This document shows, piece by piece, positions 33,894 through 43,288 of a stretch of DNA of 43,288 nt. Position 1 is the first letter of the stretch. Every line of letters starts with the position of its first letter. The notes below the pieces were generated by a model. That model was not told the DNA's origin. It did no database searches and worked only from the letters and a program-made list of their open reading frames with translations. This stretch comes from Pelomyxa schiedti (taxonomy: Eukaryota > Evosea > Pelobiontida > Pelomyxidae): positions 1-43,288 of the forward strand of contig JAHLWZ010000932.1 in assembly GCA_020536535.1 (NCBI GenBank), written 5' to 3'. The position numbers and the translations under genes were made by a program.

Positions 33894-34186
33894 GCTATGT
33901 TGTTACAATAGACCAACAACTTCTTTCCAAGAGGTTGTTTTTTTCACAGTCTTGTGTCCGTAAGACTTAGATTAGAACGACAACGCTTCAATTCCCAAAC
34001 TGATCTCCTACTGGCCGAAAAACCCACAGAATCAAAATGACGTTCTGCGAGGCTATTTCCACCAATAGGAGGTCAGTTATCAAAAAGCGCGCTAAGCCAA
34101 GCTTTCGAAAAAACGATTGCCAAAAGATCTTCACTTTTTTAAAAAACCAACTCTGCAAACGATACAACACGCAAACCACAAAAGAG
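33894..34186. promoter_or_regulatory. Intergenic region between the receptor kinase and the DEK-HMG gene
   Basis: 293 bp. The DEK-HMG frame stays open upstream to an ATG at 34037 (MTFCEAISTNRRS). That stretch does not resemble DEK proteins and is more likely a 5' leader. Confidence 0.4.
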
Positions 34187-35856
34187 ATGTCGTCGAAAAC
34201 GAAGGAGCCAGCAACATCATCAACTACGTCGACAACGTCGACAACCTCGACGACTAAACCCACAAAACCAACGGACAAGGCTCCGGCCGACAAGCCCAAA
34301 GCGGCGGAGAAGGGTGACAAAGGTGATAAGGGTGACAAGGGCGCCGCGGCGGAGGACAAGACCAAGGCGGATAAGAAGGGTGCTTCTGAAAAGCCAGCGG
34401 ACTCACCAAAGGATGCTGAGGGGGAGGGTGGGGAGAAGCCGGTGAAGAAGAGGCGCAAACCCGCCCGCCATGGCCGACCACGCCCCAAGAAGAAGGTCGA
34501 TCCGAATGCACCCCCAGCTGAGAAGAAGCCTCGCCCACCAAAGAAGCCAAAGGAGAAGGGAGAGAAGAAAAAACCACCGCGTGAACTCAAGCAACTCCTC
34601 CTGTGTGTTCTCATTCTTACGGCCTTTCTGTTGTGGGGTTCACTTCTAACTGTATCTCTAGGGGCCGACCAAAGGGATGGGAGCAAGAATTGCCAACAAT
34701 AAAGAAAGGATCACTTGCTCAAGCCCCCGAGCGCAACAAGATACAAACCCGAAGATTCTCCTTCAGCACTGTTGACGTTGCATCAAAACCGATCGTCGTG
34801 GAGAGGGGTGAGGGTGAGAAGCTGAAAAATCTGGAATATGGTTTGTTTTTCTTCTGTATGCTGTCTTTGACCATCTTGCAGTTGCTACCGAGATCAACAG
34901 AAGATCTGGGAGAGATCAGGTACTATCCATTCTTCACAGAGTTCTCTTTGGGCACCTCCCAGTAAGGTAAGAGACCCTCGTGCTAAAGTAAACAATTAAT
35001 ACCTTCGCAGTGGCACCCTTTGCAAGGAAACTCTTCTCAAGTTCAGCGGCATACCCGTCCCTGAGGAGAGTGACACCAAGGAGGGAAGAAGGAAGATTGT
35101 CAAGAAGTACAGGAGCCGTATCGAGGATATGCGAATGTCAATTTTGCGTGATATGTGCCGCGTTTGCAACATCGATCAACAAGGCGAGCGCGAAGAAGTT
35201 GTGAAGAGGCTGGTCCAATTCCTTATCAAGCCCAAGGAGAGTGGCTTGGTTCCTGCTGCTCGGGAGGAGAAGAAGTCAAAAGCCAAGACCCCCAAGAAGT
35301 CCAAGGCCACAAAGCACAGCGTCACCGCAAAGGAAGCCGGCGTAAAGAGACCTACCACAGGCTTTTTCTTCTACACAGCTGAGGCCAGGTAGTATTTTCT
35401 TTCATTTTTCCACACTAACTCCTATGTAGGCCCGGTGTGGCTAAAAAGCACCCCAAGGAAACCGCTACTCAAATAGCCAAAAGGCTTGGCAAAAAATGGA
35501 GAAAGATGTCCGACCAGGAGAAGAAGCCGTACAAAAAGAAGGCTGAAGAAGACAAGGCGCGCTACGAGAAAGAAATGGCGGCGTACGAGGCCAAACACGA
35601 AAAACGCCACAAGCACAAGAAACACCACAAGTCTTCATCCAGCAGCTCATCAGAGAGTGGCTCCGAGTCAGACTCCAAGAAAGACAAGTCCAAGAAAGAC
35701 AAGAGCAAGAAGGGCAAGGAATCGGACGAAGAGAAGGAGACTGACGACAAGGCCAAGGAAGACGCCAAGAGGGAAGACGCCAAGAAGGACGAGAAGCCCA
35801 CTGAACCCGACAGCAAGAAGAGAAGGGGCGAGAAGGAGGTGGCTTCCAAGGACTGA
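34187..35856 (+). CDS. DEK: DEK-domain protein fused to an HMG box
   Basis: About 490 residues. The disordered basic N-terminus has TSTT and GDKG repeats and an AT-hook-like KPARHGRPRPKKK (about 34457). The DEK region spans several exons: FSFSTVDVASKPIVVERGEG, EKLKNLEYVATEINRRSG, LSILHRVLFG, LCKETLLKFSGIPVPEE, then the SAP-like box MRMSILRDMCRVCNID and EEVVKRLVQFLIKPKESG (about 35120-35240). Next is an HMG box, KRPTTGFFFYTAEAR (split by an intron at 35389-35428), QIAKRLGKKWRKMSDQEKK and ARYEKEMAAYE. It ends in a Ser/Lys/Asp/Glu-rich tail KKRRGEKEVASKD. DEK proteins bind and bend chromatin DNA and act in remodelling. The added HMG box should strengthen structure-specific DNA binding. An upstream in-frame ATG at 34037 is less likely. 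Confidence 0.85.
34225..34251 (+). repeat. Tandem 9-bp repeat (Thr/Ser-rich)
   Basis: Three copies of ACGTCGACA, the last with one change, encode a Ser-Thr-Thr repeat in the disordered N-terminus of the DEK-HMG protein. Confidence 0.75.
34312..34340 (+). repeat. Tandem 9-bp repeat coding GDK
   Basis: Three copies of GGTGACAAG/GGTGATAAG encode Gly-Asp-Lys repeats in the same disordered region. Confidence 0.75.
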
Positions 35857-36184
35857 GGACTAGTGTTGTGCTGCTTGCCGTTCGCTTTTCCCCCCAATTG
35901 TGTTCTTATTCACATGTGTGTTTCCACACAACCCCTTGTGAGATATAATAAACATAAAAACAATCTCAGACACGAATCTTTCTTCAAAACTCGGTACACG
36001 GTGCTTGGTATTTTTTCTTTTGAAGCCCGAGGGGGTCTTTGAACGCGTTTCGTGAAACCGGAAAACAAAATAAAAAGGAGAAAGCTGTAAAAAAAACAAA
36101 AATAGCAACCAATAGCACCGCCCGATAACCAGAAACAAAAACTTATTTACTTTTGAAAAATATAAACAACACGCAGCCGGGGAA
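35857..36184. promoter_or_regulatory. Intergenic region between DEK-HMG and Rac genes
   Basis: 328 bp containing an AATAAA at 35947-35952 (91 nt after the DEK-HMG stop), then A/T-rich sequence leading to the Rac start. A TATAAA at 36161-36166 lies only 19 nt before the Rac ATG, too close for a usual TATA box unless the leader is very short. No RNA gene recognised. Confidence 0.4.
35947..35952 (+). terminator. AATAAA polyadenylation hexamer
   Basis: Canonical hexamer 91 nt downstream of the DEK-HMG stop codon. Confidence 0.45.
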
Positions 36185-37045
36185 ATGCAACAGTGTAAAT
36201 GTGTCGTGGTGCGTTGTCGCTCGTTCATCCATTTGGCCTCTTATTAAACGCACACAGGTTGGCGACGGTGCTGTTGGTAAAACGTGTCTGTTGATAGCAT
36301 GGAGCTCCGGCGCCTTCCCCACGTATGTAGTTATGGGTTGGGTCTTTTACATCACCAACACATGATAGGGGAGAGTACGTACCCACGGTGTTCAACAACT
36401 ACGCCAAGAACACCTCAGTCGATGGCTCCCCTGTCAATGTAACACTGTGGGATACTGCCGGTCAAGAAGATGTACGCCTCCCCCTTTCCCTTTCCTTTTG
36501 TCTTTATTGACTGGTTTGTTTGTTTGCTTGCTTGCTTGTTGTGTGCAGTATGACCGCATCAGGCCATGTTCATACATGGGAACTGATATTTTCTTAATCT
36601 GCTATTCCGTTGTCAACCCCGTCACATTTTCAAACGTTAAAACCAAATGGTACCTTTGGCCTTGCAACCTTTATCAACCAATTTACTTGCTTTGCAGGGT
36701 GCCGGAAGTTACACACCACTGCCCCAACGCTCCATTCCTACTTGTTGGTACCAAGATCGATCTTCGCAATGACGACCCTACCCTCAAGCGTCTTATGGCG
36801 AAGAGCAAAAGAGGCCCTCTCACAGCTGAGGAGGGCAATGCAGAAGCTCACAGCTTGGGAGCGGTCAAGTACATGGAATGCTCTGCACTTACAGCCGAGG
36901 TTCAAACTTAACTTCCGTTCATTTTTTTTTCTCATTTCCCGTACAGAATGTCAACAACGTTTTTGAAGAAGGTGTCCGGGCCATCAATGCCCACAAGAGG
37001 AAAGGAACCAAGAAGCCATCCAAAGGTGGTTGTTCTGTCATGTAA
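36185..37045 (+). CDS. Rho-family small GTPase, Rac type
   Basis: About 194 residues from six exons. MQQCKCVVV joins [12 protein letters not shown] over the first intron (36209-36258), giving the P-loop with Gly at the Ras Gly12 position. Next are the effector loop [10 protein letters not shown], switch [11 protein letters not shown] (Gln61 present), the nucleotide motifs GTKIDLRND and ECSAL, and the Rho insert helix [14 protein letters not shown]. The tail [19 protein letters not shown] has a polybasic stretch and a CAAX box (CSVM) for prenylation. The text after the P-loop (AWSSGAFP) departs from the usual YTTNAFP. It is expected to switch actin remodelling and oxidase or kinase effectors at the plasma membrane. 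The stop is at 37043-37045. Confidence 0.93.
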
Positions 37046-37201
37046 ACACTCAACTCCCTGGTTCCTTCCTCCACCTCCCACGTCATAACAACTTCACCCT
37101 GTGCAATAATACCAAAAACAAAGAAAAAAACATGTTGGTTTTTTTTGTTTTGTCTTGTTATGAGAAGGTACTACCACACAGCTCACAAACACACATTTCA
37201 A

Positions 37202-39234
37202 TCAAGAATCATGGGGGTGCTCTCCGTGGTAAGACTCGAACAGCTTCACCACCGCCACATTCACTTGCCGTGCTGACTTTTGTGAATAGAAAAGTAGCTT
37301 CTCGGCGGCCTTGGCGGATTCATCAGGTGGTGGTAATTCTGGTGAGTGTTTTGCATGTTCTTCTTGGTCGGGTGTCTCTTCAGTGATGTGAATTGGCTCC
37401 GCTTGCGGTTGTTGTTGAACTTGTTGTGTGGGTGTTGTTGTTGTGGGCGATGTTATTGTGGCCGAGCGGTTCAGCCGGAACTCTCTGAGCCACAGGGTGA
37501 AGTACATACACACTGAGAAGGTGACATTCACGGCACTGAAGAGAAATCCATACTTGTAGCACTAGAGAAGGTAAGAAAAGTTTAAGTAGAGGAATCAGGA
37601 GGTTTTACTCACGTTATTCCCGATACAATCGAGTGTTGTGGGGTCTGCATACTTGTCGTACATGAGACCGTATTCCATGCTTACGATAAAGGCCCAAGTG
37701 CACGAAGCCAGCCCTTGAACACCAGTTATGAGGCCAAAGTTCGCTAACCCAAATGCTTCAGAGAGGAAGGTCCCAGACATAATGCTATTTCCACCATAAC
37801 AGAAATTTATCAGTAGACAGGCGGGCCAGACCACTGCAGCCTGATTATCCAGGCTAAAAAGAAGCCACAATAGAATCCAGCAAGTGACACTTATGATGAA
37901 AGAAAAGGCCATCCGGTTGAAAATCCTCTTTGTTTGTGGTCTTGATCTCAGAAAATCAGATAGAAACCCTACACTCAGTCTTCCAAGAAAACTCATAATG
38001 AGAGACAGAATAACGATCGCTTGTCCTTCAGCTTGTATCCATGAGTGAGTTGCGATTGCTTTAGAAACACTTACATTGAGACATCCCATTCGAGTGTGCA
38101 ATGAGAGCGGCATTTCCTACTATAGCTTGTGTGGATCCGGAGAAGAGAGTAGTTGCTATCCAAGGGAGAAATATCCATCCAGCCTTTAGGGTATCCTTAA
38201 TTGATTCTTTCGCTTGTGCTCTCTGAAATCTAATTAAAAAAGAGGTAATTATGTAGTAGTACTCACTTGTATCCTTCTCACTCGTCGAAGAAAGACAGCA
38301 CCCAGGACAGCACCAAGCACCATTAATATTCCTCTTTTTGAAGTTAGACGATCACTTTGCATGTATGCTTACGCCATGAGAAGGAACCCTGCGACCTTGC
38401 TCTCTGTGTAACTTTCTGCGCTGCTGGAACTTTGTGAAGAGAGCAGCAAGTCAGAAGTACTAGTAATAGAAGGCTCACTGCCAATGAAAAAGATGGCGTA
38501 GAGTATGCTAAAGAAGGCTCCACTAAGATTGAACAAAGCGGTGAGTAATCCGAGCAACCCTCCACGCCACTTTGGAGGTGCAATTTGTACTGTTGTTTGA
38601 ATAGAAGCTTGAGATAAAGCTGTGCCGAATCAGTACCGGAAGATGATGGGAAAAGATAACTGACCTATTGTGCACTGCCCTTTGAATAAAGACAAAAAAG
38701 CAAAGAGCCCAGGACTTGATAGGCCGCCCTCAACTTGAGCAAACTGAGAAAAATACGCGATTGCAGATGTTATCCCAGAGTACACACACACTATCACTGG
38801 ACCAAGTTTATCATACATAATTCCTGTTTGTTTTTAGTGGGATACAGGGGCATATTATACAATGCAATACCAGGGATGATTCCGAGACCTATTCCCATAA
38901 TTCCCATAGCGAGGACGGCGTTTGTGGCAGCGTTTGTCCACCCCAAGTCGTACTTGAGGGAGGGCAAGTAGGCCGGGGTGGCAAAGTACACGCCAGCCAA
39001 GAAGCTATTGAAGAAACACACCACCATCATGCACACCACCCTGCTCCGCGTAATGCCCACCCCAAGACCCGTCACTCCCCCTGCCCCACTACCACCGCTA
39101 CTGGGCGCCGTGCTGGTGGTGCTGGTTGTAGTTGTGCCACTGGACGACGTGCTGTCTGCGGACCCTCCTCCGTGTAGCAGCAGTGAGCTGGTTTCATCCG
39201 CCTTGGTGGGCGCGGTGCTTGTGCTTCCTGACAT
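37202..39234 (-). CDS. MFS transporter, nodulin-like/monocarboxylate-like
   Basis: Starts MSGSTSTAPTKADETSSLLL; ETSSLL fits an acidic dileucine signal for lysosome or vacuole sorting. A Ser/Thr/Gly-rich leader is followed by helix 1 VVCMMVVCFFNSFLAGVYF, then PAYLPSLKYDLGWTNAATNA and GIMGIGLGIIPGIAL. Later exons give KLGPVIVCVYSGITSAIAYF, WRGGLLGLLTALFNLSGAFF and the basic LFLRRVRRIQ-type loop. The second half has AIVILSLIMSFLGRLSVGFL, ISVTCWILLWLLFSL and ANFGLITGVQGLASCTWAFI. A hydrophilic tail rich in Gln, Glu and Pro follows, with the stop at 37202-37204. Two bundles of about six helices with GRLSVGFLSD (MFS motif A-like) support a transporter. It resembles the nodulin-like/Mch1 family. The substrate is unknown. 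Confidence 0.82.
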
Positions 39235-39323
39235 TCGGCTGGCAGATCGGGAAAATATTATTATTATGATATGGAAGATAGATCTATTTCTGCGTAGGAA
39301 ACGAAGCAGAAATCGTCGGGCTC
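39235..39323. promoter_or_regulatory. 89-bp bidirectional promoter
   Basis: The start codons of the MFS transporter (-) and the C2orf69-like gene (+) are only 89 bp apart and diverge, so one short A/T-rich region should serve both. Confidence 0.5.
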
Positions 39324-40655
39324 ATGAGTCGGAATGCTCTTGAAGTGAGGGGGGAGGTTGTGGCTGTTGAGGGATGGGGAACTGATGGCGGAGGTGAATT
39401 GTATTGTCAGTGGTGTACCGGCGATGCTGCCTGTGACGTCGTTTACTTCCCTGTACGTGTGCTGTGTGTGTGTTGGTCTCTCGTGCCATAAGTTACGATA
39501 GTGTGATGTAGGGGGATATACAAACAATGCGCGATGAAATGAACGAGTGGTAGCTATACTTTCACTCTGACGGTTCTCACAAGAAAATATAAGGCCAGAG
39601 TGGCAAACGTACAATGAATTTTGCTTTGAGATTGTAGCGGCGTTGTTATCTCGGCGGTTCTGCCCCTGCAATGTATTTATTGTCAGGTTCGTCCTTATTT
39701 CCACTTGAACCCAATTGACCTTTGTCACAGGCCAAAACGCTATGATGATGGGTTTTCCTTCTTTGATGAATTAATATCACCTGGAATCGCTCTTCTGAAC
39801 CTTCAGTCAATGATCCGTAATGCTAAGATCAATTTCTCCAGCACGTCACGTATGAGTATCTCTGAAACTTCATGTTATTGATAGAAAGATCAGGGAAGTC
39901 ACCGCAGTTTGAGATGGAAACGAAACTTGTAGCTTTCAGCAGAGGTACAACATGTAGCCCTAATTAGACACTGTTTTCTGACCATTCATAGGCGGTTTAT
40001 TCATGAACCTTCTCCTTTCCGAGTTGTCAACAGCAGTTACAAATCGTAGTGTATATCAATTTATTTCATACTAACGAATACCTTACCCAAGATACTGGTG
40101 GTTACATCTTGGACTGGGAAGTAGAGGACAAGAGGGGCCTTTGGGAGGTACCCCTATGTGGTAATCTTCCTCCTTCACATTTTTCCTCTCATTTCCTTTC
40201 AGAGGATCCGTTACGAATTCAAAGTGCTCACATACCTAATACTGAACTGTTGCGGCACAGTACACAAGTACTCAGTTTCTTTTCTCGGGTATCGGAGATC
40301 CACTGGGTTGATTGTCATCGGTATCCAACGAATCCAAGTGTTGTAGACATCTTTGTTGGTTTCCTACAGCGCCCCAGACAGCACACTGTATCTCTGTTTG
40401 TCCATACTTCGCCATACATGACGAAGGTATTCACCGAGAGTAATTACATTGTCACTTCCTTCCACTGACTCTACTCAGAGCGAAACAGACCCGTACATCC
40501 CAGTTGAGCATGAAACTTTCCGAGCTCTGTTGCAACACCACTTCCCACACTCAAATGCTACTCTTACCATCAGACAATACCTTCAAGAAGAAGACTGCAC
40601 ACTAAACACACATTTCCAAACTCTCCAGCTTTTTTTAATGTCTAACACTGAATAA
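39324..40655 (+). CDS. C2orf69: C2orf69 homologue (UPF0565), alpha/beta-hydrolase-like
   Basis: About 300 residues from roughly eight exons whose phases all agree. Exon 1 starts MSRNALEVRGEVV and ends DVVYFP; the next begins GDIQTMRDEMNEW, matching the YFPGDVQ box of C2orf69. Then come WQTYNEFCFEIVAALLSRRF, RYDDGFSFFDELISPGIAL and the serine-hydrolase-like elbow LVAFSRGGLFMNLLLSEL (family GFSKG, here AFSRG). These are followed by YEFKVLTYLILNCC, IHWVDCHRYPTNPS, VSLFVHTSPYMTK, YIPVEHETFRALLQHHFPHS and a terminal CTLNTHFQTLQLF. In humans the protein is mitochondrial and implicated in energy metabolism; its enzyme activity is unproven. Stop at 40653-40655. Confidence 0.82.
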
Positions 40656-40720
40656 GAAGATATTTACCAATGTACAGTGTGATTTTTTTCCGACCATCTT
40701 TACATTTACAGGATCAGTTG
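40656..40720. other. 65-bp convergent 3' intergenic gap
   Basis: Separates the stop codons of the C2orf69-like (+) and Ras (-) genes. A T8 run is present. The 3' UTRs must overlap. Confidence 0.55.
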
Positions 40721-41512
40721 CTAAATCATATTGCAGCCTCCTTTCCTCCCCTTTCTAACAGTTTTTGGCCTTGTTTTTCGGATTTCACGTACAAGCTCAT
40801 AGAAGCAATTCTCTACGTTTGTGCGTGTCCTGGCAGATGTTTCCCTATGGAGAATTAAAAGAAGAGTGGCGTGTGTATAGTTACATGAAAGGGCATCCCC
40901 AAGACTTGGCAAGTTCCGAGCCTTCATCATTAGTCACTTTCCTCTCCAGCTCTAAATCGCACTTGTTACCACATAGGACCATTGGCACCTTATCTTTGTC
41001 CTGTGACCGAAGGATTTGGTCCCTAGAAAGATCCGTGGGTAGGTATTTAGGATACAGGAATATATACTTGAAAGTGTTGATTTCGTCAAAGGAAAGCCTA
41101 GAAGTAATGGAATAGATACAGAGGAATCCTTCTCCAGTGCGCATATACTGGTCCCTCATCGCACTGTATTCCTCTTGACCAGCTTAAAGAGAGTGAGTTG
41201 AGATGAGAGTTGCATAAACAGTAGATGATAAGTTATGAAGGCGAAGATACCAGTGTCCAGAATATCTAGGATGCAAGTGGGTTCCGAGTCAATTGCAGCC
41301 GGTTTTCTGTATGAGTCTTCAATGGTAGGGTCATACTCTATTCACAGTAAGTTGTGGAGAGAAAAAAAAGGTGATCAGTGTATGACTAGCAAGTACTGTC
41401 TACCTTCGATGAAGTTATTCTGCATAAACTGAATGGTGAGTGCGGACTTGCCAACGCCACCACCCCCAACTACAACCAGCTTGTACTCCAACTGCGACGA
41501 TGTTTTGCTCAT
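40721..41512 (-). CDS. Ras-family small GTPase
   Basis: Starts [20 protein letters not shown] at 41512. The P-loop [11 protein letters not shown] has Gly at positions 12 and 13. The effector loop [11 protein letters not shown] joins over an intron (about 41340-41404). Switch [22 protein letters not shown] carries Gln61, and nucleotide motifs NKCDL and ETSA follow. One intron (about 41040-41084) splits the helix after INTF. The tail is [14 protein letters not shown], a polybasic region with CAAX box CNMI. It is a classic Ras rather than Rap or Rheb by the [17 protein letters not shown] text. It is expected to relay receptor signals at the plasma membrane. Confidence 0.93.
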
Positions 41513-41850
41513 CCTATGCACCTCCAAACCAACGTTGTTGTCTTGTATTGTGTTTTGATTTTGACACGAACGTTTCGTCCCTCATAATCAGGTTGGAACG
41601 AATTCAAAATCAGGCTTTTCAAAGTATGAAATAGTGCGGAAACGGACTGAGTGAATTTCAAAGTACCCAGCACGATGCCGGCAATCATGTTTTGGGAATC
41701 TGAAGTCTCACATCAACAGGTTTGACACAAACTGGCAACCAACACCGGGTTAAAAAACCGTCAAGTTGCACAAGGTGTGCTTGCGAAGGAAAACATTTAA
41801 ATGACTTGCTTTTTAAACACTTTGAAAAAAAGGACATGTCAAAGGGAGAC
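41513..41850. promoter_or_regulatory. Intergenic region between Ras and Arf6 genes
   Basis: 338 bp holding the Ras promoter and the Arf6 3' UTR, both read leftward. No RNA gene, repeat or second ORF that I can support. Confidence 0.35.
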
Positions 41851-42559
41851 TTATGGGACGTGGCTGTTGAGCCAAATGAGGCCATCAGAGAGACCCTCAC
41901 CAGTTAGGGCACAGCATGCTTGCACCTGCCAATTGCGTTCCCTTAGCTTCTCCAGTCCAAGTCGCTCCTTCACCTCGTCCGCATCCATGGCCTTGGGCAG
42001 GTCACTCTTGTTGGCAAATACTACAGGGAGGGTTAGTGAGAGGCTGAGAGAGGGAAGGATGCAAACCGAGAAGGATAGCTTGCGCCATTTCGCGATCAGA
42101 AATGATGCGCATAAGTTCTACCCTGGCCTCCTCAATTCTGTCGCGGTCAGAGGAGTCGATAACAAATATTAAAGCTTGCGTTCCGGCGAACTGGATTTTG
42201 TTAAATTTTGTGATATATGGGAAAAGGTTGCATACATAATGCCTCCACAAGGGCCTGATCTTATCTTGGCCACCGACATCCCAAACTACAGTGGAAGTTA
42301 GGCCACTGGAGGAAAATACTCTCGCACACCGTTGAAACGAACTTTCTTGTATGTTACAGTCTCTACGTTGAATCCAACTGTCGGAATTGTACTTACACTT
42401 GACCCAAGCTTTAGTTTGTACAAGATAGCTATCGGTGTGGTTATTAAGACGTACGCGCGGGCGGAAAAAAAAGGACAGACTTGTTTTTCCAGCAGCATCG
42501 AGTCCAAGCATTAGGACCCTCATTTCCTTGTTTCCGATAATCTTGGCTAATATACCCAT
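41851..42559 (-). CDS. ARF6: ADP-ribosylation factor 6-like GTPase
   Basis: Starts [20 protein letters not shown] at 42559, with Gly2 for myristoylation and the amphipathic Arf helix. The P-loop GLDAAGKT is followed by an intron, then [33 protein letters not shown], a second intron, [17 protein letters not shown], and [19 protein letters not shown]. The end is [17 protein letters not shown] and [18 protein letters not shown], stopping after WLNSHVP at 41851-41853. IIGNKEMR and LYKLKLG are diagnostic of Arf6 rather than Arf1. NKSD replaces the more usual NKQD of Arfs. It regulates endocytic recycling and cortical actin at the plasma membrane. Confidence 0.93.
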
Positions 42560-42945
42560 CTTGCTAACAACGACAACTACCGCAATGCCTCTTTGTTTGC
42601 TTTTTATTTATTTTTTGATTTGTATTTTATGTTGTTTAACATTCTTTGAACCGGGGTTATTTCTTGTGATTTTGTGCAAGAATAGATCTGAAAACATTTC
42701 TGGATGTGGTGCCCACGTTGCAGTTTCGGTTGGTGATACACATGTACCGTATTTCTGATTCGTTTTTGGGCACCGTGTACCTCAAGGGGATACCGAGATC
42801 AGTAGTAGGCAAGTTTCCCGTTCTTGCAGCCTCCGAGTACGGCTATTTGGTTGCCTCTCTATGAGTAGAAGGAAAGGGACCCGCCTACTACGGCAATGTA
42901 AGGTAGGTGAAAAAAAGGTTCAATCGAATTCCACGACGAAACCAA
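42560..42945. promoter_or_regulatory. Divergent promoter region
   Basis: 386 bp between the Arf6 start (-) and the start of the Q-rich gene (+). T-rich near 42600-42670. No RNA gene seen. Confidence 0.4.
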
Positions 42946-43288
42946 ATGTCAGTGGTACCAGCGACAGCGGTCACGCCATCAGTGACTGGCACTGGATCGT
43001 TAGGCAATGCTGTTGACTGCAACACCCCACCCTCTATGTCAACCCCATTGGCCCCGCCAACAACATCCACAGCCACGACCACCGGCCCCGCCACATCTTC
43101 CCCCCAACAACAAACACAACAACAGTCGTCGTCCTCTGTTGGGCGTGTTCGGGGGGCTACGATGATTCTGCACACACAGCAGCAGCTGCAGTACCACCAA
43201 CAGATGCAACAGCCCCACAGCAAGCAACACCAGCTGCAGCTCCAGGCCGCAGCCGCCGAGTTCGCGTCGTGGTCCGCCGCCATCAGGG
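42946..43288 (+). CDS. N-terminus of a Thr/Pro/Gln-rich protein (3' partial)
   Basis: ATG at 42946 opens a frame that runs off the window end without a stop. It starts MSVVPATAVTPSVTGTGSLG, then Thr/Pro/Ser-rich text, poly-Gln/Ser, RVRGATMILHTQQQLQYHQQ and a Gln/His/Ala-rich part ending FASWSAAIR. Such composition is typical of the leaders of transcriptional regulators and kinases in amoebae, but no domain is reached here. G+C is higher than in the flanking non-coding DNA, which supports coding. Confidence 0.55.
   Translation, partial: MSVVPATAVTPSVTGTGSLGNAVDCNTPPSMSTPLAPPTTSTATTTGPATSSPQQQTQQQSSSSVGRVRGATMILHTQQQLQYHQQMQQPHSKQHQLQLQAAAAEFASWSAAIR

Noticed and set aside
34037-34186. N-terminal extension of the DEK-HMG protein from ATG 34037
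   Set aside because: The extra 50 residues have no DEK-like features. MSSKTKEPATSS at 34187 is a more natural start, though the extension is not excluded.
35857-36184. tRNA or other RNA gene in intergenic regions
   Set aside because: I checked the larger gaps by eye for A/B boxes and cloverleaf folds and found nothing convincing.
42888-43283. Minus-strand Cys/Trp-rich frame at the window end
   Set aside because: Antisense of the Q-rich partial gene. The plus strand has a sensible ATG and codon pattern.
1-43288. CRISPR arrays, insertion sequences or prophage
   Set aside because: No direct repeat-spacer pattern, transposase or integrase was seen. The region is ordinary nuclear coding DNA with short introns.

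Overview
The window is nuclear DNA from a gene-dense, intron-rich eukaryote. Almost every gene is broken by short GT-AG introns, mostly about 31-90 nt, many with in-frame stops. Neighbouring genes are usually 60-390 bp apart. The gene content suggests an amoebozoan or a related unikont protist: a TKL-type leucine-rich-repeat receptor kinase with an MSP/ASH-like domain, an F-box plus SH2 protein, Ras, Rac and Arf6 GTPases, a GTP-type PEP carboxykinase and a C2orf69 homologue. This placement is an inference from protein families; no rRNA or marker gene is present.

Layout. 1-2996 (+): 3' part of a STE-group protein kinase joined to a C-terminal beta-propeller. 3202-12916 (+): one very large gene I could not name, with a disordered N-terminus carrying repeated acidic-aromatic motifs, a TPR-rich middle, and a C-terminus with a faint caspase-fold (separase/CHAT/CFAP46-like) flavour. 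13053-18282 (-): four genes, namely a small Met/Pro/Gly-rich protein, a two-RRM RNA-binding protein, an F-box/SH2 protein and a myristoylatable EF-hand protein. 18579-22570 (+): a DUF5765-like membrane protein and GTP-dependent PEP carboxykinase. 22638-23952 (-): a bacterial-looking zinc alcohol dehydrogenase. 24719-27283 (+): a C2H2 zinc-finger protein and a TMX-like thioredoxin membrane protein. 27316-28984 (-): a three-RRM TIA-1/Pub1-like protein. 29257-33893 (+): the LRR receptor kinase. 34187-37045 (+): a DEK-domain/HMG-box chromatin protein and a Rac GTPase. 37202-39234 (-): an MFS transporter. 39324-40655 (+): the C2orf69 homologue. 40721-42559 (-): Ras and Arf6. 42946-end (+): the start of a Q-rich protein.

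There is no operon logic. The recurring themes are signalling (kinase, receptor kinase, SH2, Ras, Rac, Arf6, EF-hand), post-transcriptional RNA binding (two RRM proteins) and chromatin or transcription (DEK-HMG, C2H2). Three small-GTPase genes lie within 6.4 kb. Gene models were built by hand-splicing on reading-frame continuity and family motifs. Exon edges in well-conserved genes (Rac, Ras, Arf6, PEPCK, ADH, TMX, C2orf69, TIA1-like, receptor-kinase domain) are fairly secure. Those in the 9.7-kb gene and the middle of the F-box/SH2 gene are provisional.
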